Assembly: GCA_037951165.1 (NCBI GenBank)
Contig: JBBDHG010000127.1
Location: 3,971,501 to 4,035,500, forward strand
DNA from: Lophius americanus
Taxonomy: Eukaryota; Chordata; Actinopteri; Lophiiformes; Lophiidae
DNA length: 64,000 bases
Direction of reading: 5' to 3'
Shown piece after piece: positions 37,438-48,619 of this stretch; the stretch's first letter is position 1; each line of letters starts with the position of its first letter. Position numbers and translations under genes: made by a program. Below the pieces are notes generated by a model, which saw nothing but the letters and a program-made list of their open reading frames with translations, searched no databases and was not told the DNA's origin.

Positions 37438-37472
<35 letters not shown>

Positions 37473-37473
37473 G
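35886..37473 (+). mobile_element. L2-like LINE, 3' half with intact 3' end
   Basis: Starts in the RT at CYADDTQLYFS, then (after one stop) a frame at 35991-36335 with LGVISDQDMTFDSHIKQISR and FVTSRLDYC, a frameshift, and a frame at 36362-36727 with LAFLHWLPVKSRIKFKVLLL, LNGQAPTYL and FSSFKSRLKTFLYDKAYN. A 3' UTR follows to ggcgctttataaataaag and a (GATT)n tail at 37453-37473, the usual L2/CR1-type end. 5'-truncated with at least one stop and one frameshift, so it is not autonomous. It lies antisense in an aff2 intron, about 150 bp from the 35735 acceptor. Confidence 0.9.
37007..37049. repeat. (ATT)n microsatellite within the LINE 3' UTR
   Basis: About 14 ATT units with one GTT interruption. 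Confidence 0.9.
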
Positions 37474-37841
37474 CGAATAGTACCTTCCGAATTGCAAATT
37501 TAAGCCAAGCGTCAGCTCATGCAGCATGTTTGATGCAGAGGAGTGGTGACAGAATTCAATCAAGGTTCTGCTGAAGCGTTCCCTGTCTGAGAAGACTTTA
37601 ATATAACAGGAGCAGTAGACTGAGAGGAGCCCGGGGAGTTCACGATACACCAGGGATCAGTGTACTCAGACTGAACTGAGTGCAAAGTAGTTCAATTACC
37701 AAAATAATGGCTGACTCCACTGGCTGCATTATAGTTAAACCACAAAAACAGCAGCATCACACAGTCCTAACACATAAAATCCAATCTCAGAATGTAGAAA
37801 CTTGAATTAGTTAACAAGATAGACGTGTATACAAGGTTGAT

Positions 37842-37882
37842 GGTGCGTGTGTGTGAGTGTGTGTGTGCGTGTGTCTGTGATT
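37842..37882. repeat. (GT)n microsatellite
   Basis: Interrupted GT units. Confidence 0.85.
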
Positions 37883-37995
37883 GTGTGTTGAAGCAACAAA
37901 ATAATGGAAACATAAAGTAAAGGCTTGTGGAAATCAGCACACAGTGCAAAGTGAGGCCACCTACCAGCTGTTTTCATATAAACACTCTCTGCTTA

Positions 37996-38493
37996 CAGTG
38001 ATTAGCCATTACATTGTAAACACTGAAAGGTGAAGCCATAATTATATTGATTATCTTGTTATTATGCCTCCAAGTGAACATTTTTTCCCTCAAATTTGAT
38101 GTAAGATGAAACGGGCAAGTTTGAGTATCTCATTGTATTGGACGAGGGCCAAATTGTGATAGCCAGACAACTGGATCATTTCATCTCCAGAACTGCAGGT
38201 CAATCTGGCCGTTCCCCATTTTGCAGTGGTCAGTACGTACTCAAGCGGTGTGAGGAGGGACAACTGATGAACCAACAATAATATCCAAAGGCTCACTGAC
38301 AAATCTGGGAAGTGAAACTTGATCCATATTGTTTTCCTACAGAAGAGCTGCTGTAACACAGATTGCTAAAAATTTTATTCCTGAACTGATGGAAAGGCGT
38401 CTAAACACGGAATGCATCACAAAATGTTTTGGGGGCATAAAGGGGACCTACACAATAGTGAGCAAGCGGTTTTAATGTTATGGCTTATCAGTG
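37996..38493 (+). mobile_element. internally deleted Tc1-like transposon
   Basis: Flanked by TA at 37994-37995 and 38494-38495. The ends are inverted repeats: cagtgattagccattacatt on the left, and the reverse complement of the right end reads cactgataagccataacatt. Inside, a degraded transposase N-terminus (gacgagggccaaattgtgat, agaagagctgctgtaacaca) jumps to the far C-terminal/3' region (aaaggggacctacacaata). About 500 bp against roughly 1.5 kb for the parent, so it is a deletion derivative. Confidence 0.85.
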
Positions 38494-40685
38494 TATATCT
38501 TAATAGACGCTCGCTCCTCTCCTTCTCACTCACATGCAAACACTGTTAAACTGAAGACCTCTCTTACTATACTGCTATACTGTCTTTGTCAGAAATTACC
38601 ACCCAGATATTCTAACATTACTGACTTCATAGAATTCATCAAAGAAAGAAATCATTTTGCCAGTCCCATGAAAATGCAGATAATGCAATTTTCACAAGCG
38701 CCTTTCTCCATTTCAGAACTTCAACATATGACTCTGTCTGTAACCGATCAGCACGCATATAAAAGACCTGCTACCGTTTTTTTTTGTTTTGTTTTCATTT
38801 ATGGTGAAGGCAAAATGACCAACTTCATCATCCAGTGTTATCTTAACAGTGAAAATGTAAGATAAGTTAAGTCTGTCCTCCTCTGCCCTCTAAACATACT
38901 GCCTTTCACTGTCGGTAACCGTACCATTAGCATAATCTTAATTTCAACAATGATTTTTTCCAGAGGAGAAATACAAATTATTTCATTAATGAAAGAAAAG
39001 ACAGCACTAAGACTTACTTTTCCTTCTTCCTAATCTCTAAAAGGAATCCATCACACATGTGACTAACCAACAAGAGTGCAGAGTTCACGATTGCAGAGAT
39101 GGTCATATTGCCTGTATGGAAAAGAAACCATCTGGGGTTGACTGTGGACTATGGACCAGGAGTTTCATGTGTTGCTTCCAGAATAGAGTAAACATGTGAC
39201 TCCTTATAGGCCCCGGTTTCCAATTGATACTAAGTCACATTTAGCCCTCCTCTGTCTCGGTAACCACCCAAGAACTTGTGGTGACTAAATACAGGTTGAG
39301 AAACTGATTGGTCTTTTGGTTCTGCTACTTTCTTATAAGCTTGAATGAGTGTACCATCTTGCCGAGGTCTTCCTCAAAATATAAATGTACTCTTTGGGGA
39401 CATTACTGTTAAATTAAGGTTAATGAAAAATAAAATAAAATGCCATGGTAGACCGTTGGGCCCACGATTACAATTTACATCAGTCTTGGTCATTACAGAT
39501 TATAATTTAATAAATGTCAGATTATACACGCACACACAGAAAACACTCACACAACTATCATAAAAGCAGCCGGTCACTATGTCAAAAGGCTTTAAAGGTC
39601 ACGGACATCACAGTTTCCCATCATGCTTCTCTTTACCCCCTCTGGAGTGGATGACTCATAGTCACCCGATGACTCATGTTTCCGTGTGTGCTTGGGTAAG
39701 AGTGTGTATAATCATTGAAGTGATCTTGTTCATGTGTCTGGGTGTATTTTCCCTCTCTCCAACGGTAACGTACTTGCCCAAATGACATATGGAAAGTTGC
39801 TAGGCAACCCCTCTCTTGCATCATCATGTACCTCAGAAGAGGAGAGCTCCTGTGCTTTGCCAGATGGCATTCCTGATGGCGTGTGTATATGTGCATTCAT
39901 TTGAATACGGCGGGTGTCAGTAAATGTGTTGCTATTTCTATTGTCAACGATTCAGTGAGTCTATGACTCTATCACACACAGACTCATGACTCAGACTCGA
40001 GTTTATAGATAATGGCTACAACTAAAGATGCTTACATTCACATCTAATGGATTATGCTGTCAAAAAAAATAAATAATAATAAACAAAAAAAAAAAAAAAA
40101 AAAGAACTTGGGGCTCGATTTTTTTTTCAGTTTGAGTTTTTGTCTTTAGCATGCAAGGGTTGCCTCTCACAATATAAATATCACAAAACAATTTCCCCTG
40201 ACTATTACCATACATTCACACCCCACCCCCTACACCAACCCCGATGGTAGGGCTTTCAGGGCTTCTAGCTAACTGTTAAGCTAACAACCTAACTGCTCAA
40301 GTTGAATACATTTTATTTATCTGAAGAAAGATATATATCTTTTACACCCACACATCCAATCTAATCTATGCTCTTACCCTCTCATCAAACCACCACATCC
40401 ATCATCATAACGGTTTTGTGTTACAGTCTCTGTTGTTATTATATGTCTGTCTCTTATGTCCACACTGTCTATCTTCTGTGTATATTTATATATGTCACTG
40501 TCTTGTCTCCGTCACATTCATTCACGAATAAAAAAAAATAAAATAAAAATGAATAATCAAGGGTTCATATCGTATTCTGGTTGTTGATTGGTTAGAAAGG
40601 ACGTCCTCCCTTAGAGCATCATTTTATGGGTTCAGGCCAAAAGCAGATAAGCACTGGGGGAAAAAAAAGGAAGCACATTAAAATA

Positions 40686-42158
40686 CACTACTCAAAAAAT
40701 AAAGGGAAGACATAATCATCACAGTGCAACTCTAAATCAATCACAGCTCCAGGATATCAACCTGTTCAGTCGGGGAGCAATAATGATTGTGAATGAATTT
40801 CACCTGCTGTTGCGCAAATGGAACAGACAACAGGTGGAAAGCAGAGGCAATTAGCGAGCAACCCTAAATAAGGAATAGTTTTACAGGAGGTGGCCACAGA
40901 CCATTTCCCTCTCCTCATCCTTTCTGGCTATTATTGCATTTTTCCAGTGCCTTCGCCACTAACAGTAGCAAGAGACGGTATCTGCAGCCCACAGAATCTG
41001 CTCAGGTAGTGCAGTTCCTCCAGGATGGCACATTCATACGCAACGTGGCCAGAAGGTTTGCTGTGTCTCAAGGACAGTGCCAAGAGCGTGGAGGACATAC
41101 CAGACCACCTTCCAGTACAGGTCTGTTATTTGCTCCTTTGTGCAAGGAGAATCAGGAGTAGCACTGAAGAGCCCTACAAAATTACCTTCATCAGGCCACT
41201 GGAGTGCATGTTCCTGCCCAAACTGCCCATGAGGGTGCCATGAGGGCCCGACATCCACAAGTGGGGCCCGTGCTCACAGCCTGGCACTGTGCAACCCGAT
41301 TTGCATTTGCCGGAGAACACAAGAATTGGCAGATTCGCCATTGGCGCCCCGACAGATGACAACAGGTTCACACTGAGCACATGTGACAGACGTGAGAAAG
41401 TCTGGAGATGCTGTGGAGAATGTTCTGCTGCCTGCAACAACCTCCAGCATGACCGGTTTGGAGGTGGGTCAGTGATGATCTGGGGAGGCCGCACAGACCT
41501 TCACGTGCAAGCCAGGGTTACCCTGACTGCTGTTAGGTACCGAGATGAGATCCTCAGACCAATCATCGCACCGCATGCTGGTGCAGTGGGCCCTGGGTAC
41601 CTTCTGGTGCATGACGAAGCTCGTCCTCATGTGGCTGGAGTTTGTCTGCGGCTCCTGGATGACAAATGAATTGATGCTATTGACTGGCACGCTCGTTAAC
41701 TGGACCGGAATCCGATCGAGCAACTCTGGGACATCATGTATCATTGCGTGCACCGCCGCCACGTCCCACTACAGACGGTCCAGGAGCCGACTGATGCCCT
41801 GATCCAGGTCTGGGTGGAGATCCCCCAGGAGACCATCAGTCGTCCCATCAGGAGCATGCCTAGAAGTTGTAGGGAGTGCACACAGACACGTGGAGGCCAT
41901 ACACACTACTGAGCCACATCAGGAGACGTCTTGAAGAAATTCACAGAAGTTGGATCAGCCCTGGATCTTATTTTTCCACTTTCATTTTAAATATGATTCT
42001 GAATCCAGTCTTCAACGGATTAATGATTTATTTTCTTAGGTTATTTTGTTTGCAACAAATTGCATTATGTAATCAATAAAGATTTTCAACTGGAATATTT
42101 CATTCATCCAGATCTGGGATGTGTGATTGAAGTGTTCCATTTATTTTTTTGAGTAGTT
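40686..42158 (+). mobile_element. degenerate full-length Tc1-like transposon
   Basis: Flanked by TA at 40684-40685 and 42159-42160. Terminal inverted repeats: cactactcaaaaaataaagg on the left; the right end is its degraded complement. The 1.47-kb interior carries a Tc1-type transposase with frameshifts: an N-terminal HTH (ESAQVVQFLQDGTFIRNVAR), RFTLSTCDRREKVW, GGGSVMIWGG (the expected DDE-domain G-rich motif) and a C-terminal region near 41690-41930. No frame is longer than about 126 codons, so it is inactive. Parts of the DNA-binding region are deleted (compressed between 41080 and 41160). Confidence 0.9.
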
Positions 42159-43179
42159 TACATTAATTGATCTAGGAGATCCCGTCTTCAGAGGATAAAA
42201 AGCTAAATCTGTCCTCCTCTGCTCGTCACACAAACTTCTTCGTCTTTCACCTTGCCTGCCCTGTAGGTGTTGCTGTGGAAGCATAATCTGAATTTCAATA
42301 ATGGACCTTTTCTAAAGAAGATATAAAATGTATTTTATAAATGATACCGAGATTTGGTCATGGTTAATAAAAAACAATTACCCTTTTTATAATTTGATCA
42401 GACCATCCTCCTCTGATTGTGACACTGACAGACCTCAACTCATATTTTGAACTACCTGATCTTTCCGCTTGACACGGCTAAAAACCGCACACTGAATTCA
42501 ATAGTGCATAGACATTATTGACAAACGCTTTTGATGCAGCTCACAGAGCACTATCTGTGACACAGTCTGTTGGCCAAGATATATTGATTAATGGAAGGAC
42601 AGTCAGGTGAACTAAAGAAGGCAGAGTGGAATGAAGAGGTGAATAGACAGGGAGAAAAAGAGAGCTAACACTGTGACTGATTTGACAAAGGAGAGAGGAT
42701 ATTGAGATAAAACAGAGCAAGAGAAAAGAGGGATAACTGGACATAAAGTAGACAGAGAAGGTCTCTGCTGCTACGGATCTTCTGACTGCAGCAAAGATTT
42801 GTTGGAAAACATTTTAGTTCTGACATCGCTCTGGAGCAACAAAGTAACATAACAAAAAAAGACAGGAAAGGACAGGGCACAAAAAAGGGGAACATTATGG
42901 AAATATTATGGTGTCTGATGGAAATCCGATGAAACGGTGCGAGGAAAAGAAGAGAGAGATATGAACGGAGGGTAAAGGAGAGGAGAAATTCTTGGTTAAG
43001 TTTTTCTGCATGAGGTCATTCCACAAGAACAAAAACGTGTACAATCATTGACCTACGCCAACAGATCTCCTTTTCTCTACCTCTACTTTTCTCTCCTTCC
43101 TTCATCAAGACCAGACTCTCAAGAGAGATGAATGTCTTTGTGAGCAAACAGAAAACAGCTGACAATCAGTGTAACAAGT

Positions 43180-43266
43180 GTGTGTGTGTGTGTGTGTATG
43201 TGTGTGAATGTGTGTGTGTATGTGTGAGTGTGTGTGTGTGTGAGTGTGTGAGTGTGTTTGTGTGAG
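43180..43266 (-). promoter_or_regulatory. aff2: CA-rich tract just downstream of an aff2 donor
   Basis: Interrupted GT repeat on plus, (CA)n in the aff2 transcript, starting about 12 nt after the donor of the 43278-43322 exon. CA repeats close to 5' splice sites are known hnRNP L targets; a role here is inference. Confidence 0.6.
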
Positions 43267-43277
43267 TGGCAGCATAC

Positions 43278-43322
43278 CCTTAAAATCTCTTCAACACAGC
43301 TGGAGTCATTTGGTAGGCTGAT
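43278..43322 (-). CDS. aff2: aff2 exon: SCVEEILR segment
   Basis: This 45-bp phase 0-0 exon encodes ISLPNDSSCVEEILR. On the minus strand it follows a pyrimidine-rich acceptor ending tttgtttttccag and is followed by the donor gtatgc. The peptide agrees with the AFF2 segment just before the conserved EMTHSWP block; the acidic SCVEEIL piece begins what, as I recall, is the ELL-binding part of AFF4 (roughly residues 300-350). Being a multiple of three, it could be skipped without a frameshift. In the transcript its donor is followed by a long CA-rich tract (plus-strand GT repeat at 43180-43266), and a CU-rich run lies just upstream of the acceptor. The exon before it was not identified with confidence; see 49112-49149. 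The family call is firm, the paralogue call less so. Confidence 0.85.
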
Positions 43323-43584
43323 CTGGAAAAACAAAGAAGAAAGAGGGAGAGAGAGAGACTGAGTGTAATTCGTTCAAGGAACTTTACAGAGGAAACAACA
43401 AAACAGACTTTTTCAACATGAAAAAGAGAAGCCGATTCAGCCAAAGCAGTATCCGCCCCAGTCCCCACCTGATACCTGAGCCATACACGGAATATATTAA
43501 GTAGATAGAGATATAATTTATAGTCCCATTGTTTCTACTGCCAGAAATCAATATCAGATTGTTTTGGCCTCCATAAAGCAATTG

Positions 43585-43800
43585 ATCCTTTAATGAGATC
43601 CTTTAATGTTCAGCTCAACCGTTTGATTGAGCACATTATGAGGTTTTTCTTTAGTACTTATTGCAAAGTGCGAGCTATTTGACTGTTAGTAATATGACCC
43701 AACGTAGGCAGGTATATGCTAAAAAGTAAGGGGCCAAGAATAAAGCCTGGGGGACACCACATGTCAAGAGTGGCCACAGAATTATGTAAATTGATACAGT
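43585..43800 (-). mobile_element. L2-like LINE RT fragment
   Basis: The minus strand gives CPPGFILGPLLFSIY, a degraded PQGSxLGPLLF block. The sequence is close to 1-245 (shared ataag/agtaaggggcc and ggggacacca words). Confidence 0.7.
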
Positions 43801-44379
43801 CAAAAAAGTTAATTAAGTGTCAGGCCGTTTTCTGAAAACATTCGATCCCAAAGAAGGGAGCTAAAAATCTTCTTCGTCACAGGGAGGAAGTAAACATTCT
43901 CACAGGATGATGCATGTAGAAAGAGAACTGTGCTTTGCTTTTGTACATCTCCACTTGAGCCAGCATTCTGTGCAAAGCATGGTTGAACTTAGATGAAACT
44001 CTTAAGTAACGCAAGGCTTTTTGGCCTGGATGATTAGTTTCTGAGTTTTAAAGATGTCATGCAGCACTTGAGATCCATGTGTGGCTGGGTAATGGATGAG
44101 CCTAGTGGCCCTGAATATAAAAACAAATGTATCCCCTCTAAAATGAATAAACAGACAGCAATCATGAGAGTACTATCATATTTGATATGATAGGTATTAT
44201 TACATTGAACCATAAAAATGTTACTTCTTGATAGTTAAAATATTTTTGCTCATCGTCATAAATGTTGAACAAAATACCCAAGGTGGCAATTTGAAATGAA
44301 TACAAACGGGTTGCGGGTCAGTGATCCAATATCTCTAAACTTGTTTGGGCACCCTGTTCCACGTTTGCCATCTTGGGGT

Positions 44380-44606
44380 CATTTGGTGTGGAATTAGCAT
44401 GTTCTCCCGGTGTTTGTTGTCTTTGCGTGCTCTAACTCCCTCCACAGTTCAAAAACATGCACTACAGGTGAACTGGTGATTCTAAATTGCTGGTAGGTGT
44501 GAAGGTTTTTTTTTCTCTCTAAGTGTCGGCTTTGTAATGAACTGGCAGCTCCTCCACCTCTCTCTGCTGACAGGATAAGGAGTTACAGAAAATGAATGAA
44601 AGAAAT
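44380..44606 (+). mobile_element. V-SINE-like SINE, central and 3' region
   Basis: Degraded central domain (ggtgtggaattagcatgttc, ctccctccacagttcaaaaa), then ggtgaactggtgattctaaa and a diverged 3' part ending in gaatgaaag. Confidence 0.6.
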
Positions 44607-46819
44607 AACGAGACTAGCTCGAACCGATAAACCCACCCAAAGTTAAGGAAAAAAAGAAGTAAATATCTATTTTTTTCTAAAGAAAAGATGCTTTTAGGAT
44701 CACAACTCTTAATTGCAAAAAAATGTGACCCGGTGTAAACTCAAGCACAGACCTACTGTCAAATTGTGAAGGTGACTTGTAACCCATTCCTATTTTTTAA
44801 TAATTTACTCAGTGGCCTTGCAAGTAACTGTCAGTTAGTAGTAGCTTATTTTTCAGCGTACACAGCTAAGTGTTCTAAAGATTACATCTTCATTTGGATC
44901 ATTCAGCCATTCATTAAAACTTTGATAGTATGTTTTAGGTTTAGGTGTAGGCCTTTACTAAATCTCTACAAACACCACTTTGGAATGTTAACGTGTCTAA
45001 AGTTAACAAACCTCATGTCCTCAGTTGGAGCTCTATAGCTCTCATTTGAGAGTTACGTGAATCTATATTGCCATGCTGAAAGGAAAAGCATTTTTTTTGA
45101 TAAAGACAACTTTATAATGTAGTTATAAACATCTTTAGACTTTATGTGGTTTATAAATATGTGCTTGTGCATGAGGGCGGAGAGACATATTGAAGAGACA
45201 TTCACAAAGCTGGGCTGTTCAATTTCAACATAAAAAGCCAAATAATGCTTGTGGTTTGGCCTGTGGGGTGTTACCACAGGGCTATTTCAGGTCCATAACT
45301 CGTGGGAATGACGGGAGTTTTATTTAAAGCGAAAGAAACAGGCTGTTACTGAGCTTAAGCGTATGCAACTACTCTGATTGAATTTAACAGGCCAGTGGCC
45401 GCACACTGCTAATCTGTGTTAACATGTACCCGTGTCAAAGGAGTCTTTCCTGCTGAAGAGTTCTGATCTGGATTGAAGACTGTAATCCACCTGCATTGAC
45501 TATCAATTCACAGCTGTGTCAGATCAGAACCCACCATATCCATCGATTAATATTTGTTTGACTTCAAACACAAATCAAACAAATATGTCTCTGTAGCTTG
45601 AACTCTTACTGTCATCTCAGTTAAAGTAATGCAACCTCCATAGTTATTCTTCTCATTGTTACAAACAGGTCATTACTGGAGCTGCTGGAAACATATGATT
45701 TCGCTTAATAACTACAAGTCACACAAATCAATAGCTGATGATGCCAAATTATTGCTTCCAAAAATCTATTGGACAGGAGAGAAAGTGATTCAGGGGGCCA
45801 GATCTGGGCTTGGATCAATCCAATAAACAGGCCGTATTAAAGAAGAAGGAGACCGAGGAACATCTGTGGCATGATGAGGAGTTGTTGAGAAATTCACTGT
45901 AGAAATCATGTCTAATATATTACAGCACCATAACCTCGGTCACACACTATGACTAATACCCTAAGCATGAACAGAGGAACAATCTAGCAACCATGATGAG
46001 GAGGATGACATCATCTTCAGCCCTAAATCACCGACTGTTAAAACAACACAACAATAAAAATAGTTCCAGCGGTGTCGTGCGTGCCTGGGAGAGCTTCAAA
46101 CCTGCTGGGGCTCAACGACAAAACATCAGAGTGATTTCGAGACATGAGCTGCATTTCCACATGAGCTCATTAGTCTGCATCAACATTATATTAATTTGAC
46201 AGTGAGTCAACAAGAAGCCACAAAGGAGGAATGAGGACGAGATTCCAAGCCAAAGATTATACAAACCAAATATAAACCAACACATTTTACGCAATATGGC
46301 AGAATAAAACAGATATGCAATGTTGTGTGAATGTAAATGTTAGGAGTAATAATAAACAAATGTAGAGGTTAAACAATACGTAGGCCCTGTAGGGAGTAGA
46401 GTGTCCGATCATTAACCGAACGTATAATATAAACAGAAAGAAATAGTTAAGATACAGTAATTGGCAGAGCTAGTTAAGAAAGAAAATGTAGAAAATCTAT
46501 TTGGTCTTTGAAAGGGTATGTTTTGAGACTGTTAAAGTGGAAAGTGGTGTCGAAGAACCACCTGATGTGCTGACTTACATGGAAGACATAGTAGGTGTAG
46601 CACAAGCTTTGTCTTAACCGTTGACCTGCTTTAATACATTTTTTCACATTGTGCAGGTAGACAAAGTAAATATAATCTTGATATGTTCGTAGAACTGAAA
46701 TGTACCCTAACACACACACGGGAATCCATAGGCAACATCTCATTTGTTTTTAGTTTAATATTGGGAATTAGCATTCAATGTGTCAATCTTTAACTGCTAA
46801 TTGTTCCAAAAAAAAAGCA

Positions 46820-46868
46820 AAAGCAAAAGCAGAAGGCATCCACTCCCGGTGCCTTCTGCTTTTGCTTT
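46820..46868. repeat. perfect 19-bp hairpin at an L2 tail
   Basis: Arms 46820-46838 and 46850-46868 are exact reverse complements with the 11-nt loop tccactcccgg. The right arm is part of the L2-type 3' tail; the left arm is its inverted copy. Confidence 0.95.
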
Positions 46869-46940
46869 GTAGTACTTTGAGATTTGATCCAAATGTAAAG
46901 TGCATTATAAATTAAATGTATTATTATTATTATTATTACT
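46853..46940 (+). mobile_element. L2-like LINE 3' tail
   Basis: Near-identical to 3890-4010: ctttgtagtactttgagatt, ccaaatgtaaagtgcattat and a terminal (ATT)n. Confidence 0.75.
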
Positions 46941-47255
46941 ACAGGCCAAAAACATTAATGAGAATCTTTGAAAATATTTTTTGGGGGTAATTAAATACCC
47001 TAACAACCTTTGTTTTAGTTTGCATTCACACCACCGATGCTTAAGGCATGGCTCAGAAGGTAGATAGAAATACATTAAAACCAAATTTGCTCCCAACTTA
47101 AACTATTTCACCCCGCTATTGAGGTGTGCAGGTATAGGCGGCTGGTGCTGTAATAGTTTTTGACTGGTGAGGAGAATAGAATCCATGAGTCAATTTTTTT
47201 ATCAATTTATAAAGCTAGCGTTATAAAGTGAACTTTCTTTGCCTATTCACTCAGA

Positions 47256-47352
47256 CAGGTTTCAAACCCACAAGGGAACCCGGTGCCTTTCCATGTGGAG
47301 TTTGTGCGTTCCAGAAAGGTTTCCCCCCCGGGAACTCCGGCTTCCTTCCTCA
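47256..47352 (+). mobile_element. V-SINE-like SINE fragment
   Basis: A B-box-like ggtttcaaaccc, the central word ccatgtggagtttgtgcgtt, and gggaactccggcttcctt. Short and diverged. Confidence 0.55.
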
Positions 47353-48074
47353 TACTGTCTACTTGGTGTACCCCGGCTATGGTTAATGTGAGTGGGGCTT
47401 ATGTTCAGCCCAAATCAAATGTGCATCCAGTCACTATAGCATTCGCATCAGTAGAGGTTCTACTTGTGTTACAAAAATGATTTACTGCAAAGTGAAATAT
47501 TTCCTATTCATTGCCGGACAAAAATAATAAAAAGAGCTCCAGAGCTTTCATTACTCAGATCTTCCACCACTGCGAAGGTTCCTCCATTCCCAAAATGCCT
47601 AATATTGACTGGTTGCTAAAGAAAGACTTGAGAGATTATAGAGACTGAAGATGCAGGATGTAAAAACAAAACAACGACCCCAAAGACACATAGATGTTGC
47701 TTGGAGCTCAGTGACCTGCAGTGTTGGGTGACAGTTTCCTTTGGCTTGTTGGACACCAATCATAATACACACATGCAATGTCACGTTTTCTACTGTAAAT
47801 CTCAAATTTAGTGAATGTAGCTTTCAAATTTTATTTTTTCATAGGAGAGCTACAGTGCATCAAAAAAAAGTACATTGGTATTGAAATGGAACAGATGTCC
47901 AGCTTTTCTCATATATCCCATTCATGTTCCCCACCGCAACTATTTTCAGTCATCAACTATAACTTAGGAAGCAACTATAAATAGGTTTTAAGTTTTATTT
48001 TATTAAAAAATAAAGTCTCACTGTGATAGCATCAACAAGCTTTTAATTATTTTTCCCTACATGAAAAATATTAA

Positions 48075-48619
48075 AGGTCCAGTGTGTAGATTTCATGGCA
48101 CCTACCCAGCTAGCCCCTCCCTATCCAAGAATTTAAGGTGGTCTTCAATTGTCAATATGACGTAAAAATAAAGGTCAAAGCTTACAATTCATTTAAGAAG
48201 ACCAGTATTATTATTTGTTCGGCATTGTGGTAGGAGGCCAGGAGAAAGGGCAGGGGAAACTCTCAGTCAGCCAGAACAAAGTTTAGGCAGTAACAACTTA
48301 GTCATTTTCCTTTTTTTCCATCTTTAGAGGCAGGAGTTTCTGTATCATCTTTCTGCCCCCTCAAGCCTTAAACCTGAAAAGCCATCTCTACAGCTATGTT
48401 CAGTTTGTCCATTCAGGCTACTGTACAAACTTTGCAGCGCAATATGGCGACCTCTATTTAAGAGAACCTGATTCCTCTATAGATATAATGAGCTTCTTTT
48501 AAGCTAACATTAAAAAAGATTATACATTCATCCGAATAAACATTATCGAAAACATAGCTATGGATTTTATACTCTCTTAATTAAAAAAAGACACCCCCTA
48601 GATTTTCGACACCGCACCT
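48075..48619. mobile_element. TTAA-flanked non-autonomous DNA transposon
   Basis: Bordered by TTAA at 48071-48074 and 48620-48623. Inverted ends aggtccagtgtgtaga and (complement of the right end) aggtgcggtgtcgaaa. The interior has a gccatcttctac/ctactgtacaaac-type region common to an abundant fish repeat whose copies start aaaggtccagtgtgtag. The TTAA duplication suggests piggyBac-type mobilisation; no coding capacity. Confidence 0.65.

Larger units (their letters stand above)
35736..43277 (-). other. aff2: aff2 intron, 7.5 kb
   Basis: Heavily invaded: an opposite-strand L2-like LINE 3' half (35886-37473), an internally deleted Tc1-like element (37996-38493), a degenerate full-length Tc1-like element (40686-42158), an A-rich tract near 40075-40105 and a GT repeat at 43180-43266. 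The remaining 38.5-40.0 and 42.2-43.1 kb show nothing assignable. Confidence 0.75.
14765..43322 (-). other. aff2: aff2 (FMR2-like) gene, internal part spanning six micro-exons
   Basis: Minus-strand exons at 43278-43322, 35649-35735, 32099-32135, 30153-30213 and 24516-24570 have AG/GT borders and phases 0-0, 0-0, 0-1, 1-2 and 2-0, so they join without a break into 285 nt (95 codons). A probable sixth exon is at 14765-14802. The peptide matches the AF4/FMR2 family. AFF2 is the best paralogue because of the SLPxDxSCVEEILR and ESQQLTxG segments; AFF3 is the main alternative. Family knowledge: AFF proteins are nuclear scaffolds of super elongation complexes that bring together P-TEFb, ELL and AF9/ENL, and AFF2 is also linked to RNA binding and splicing. 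Introns between exons are about 7.5, 3.5, 1.9, 5.6 and 9.7 kb, in keeping with the very long introns of this gene in vertebrates. The N-terminal exons, Ser-rich domain, C-terminal homology domain and UTRs are not in the window. Confidence 0.9.

Noticed and set aside
41034..41762. Several overlapping frames of 70-126 codons on both strands
   Set aside because: All lie within the dead Tc1-like element; only the plus-strand pieces are transposase, split by frameshifts.
46576..46640. Perfect gtaagt donor on the minus strand
   Set aside because: No acceptor at a sensible distance and no frame matching AFF2 upstream of it.
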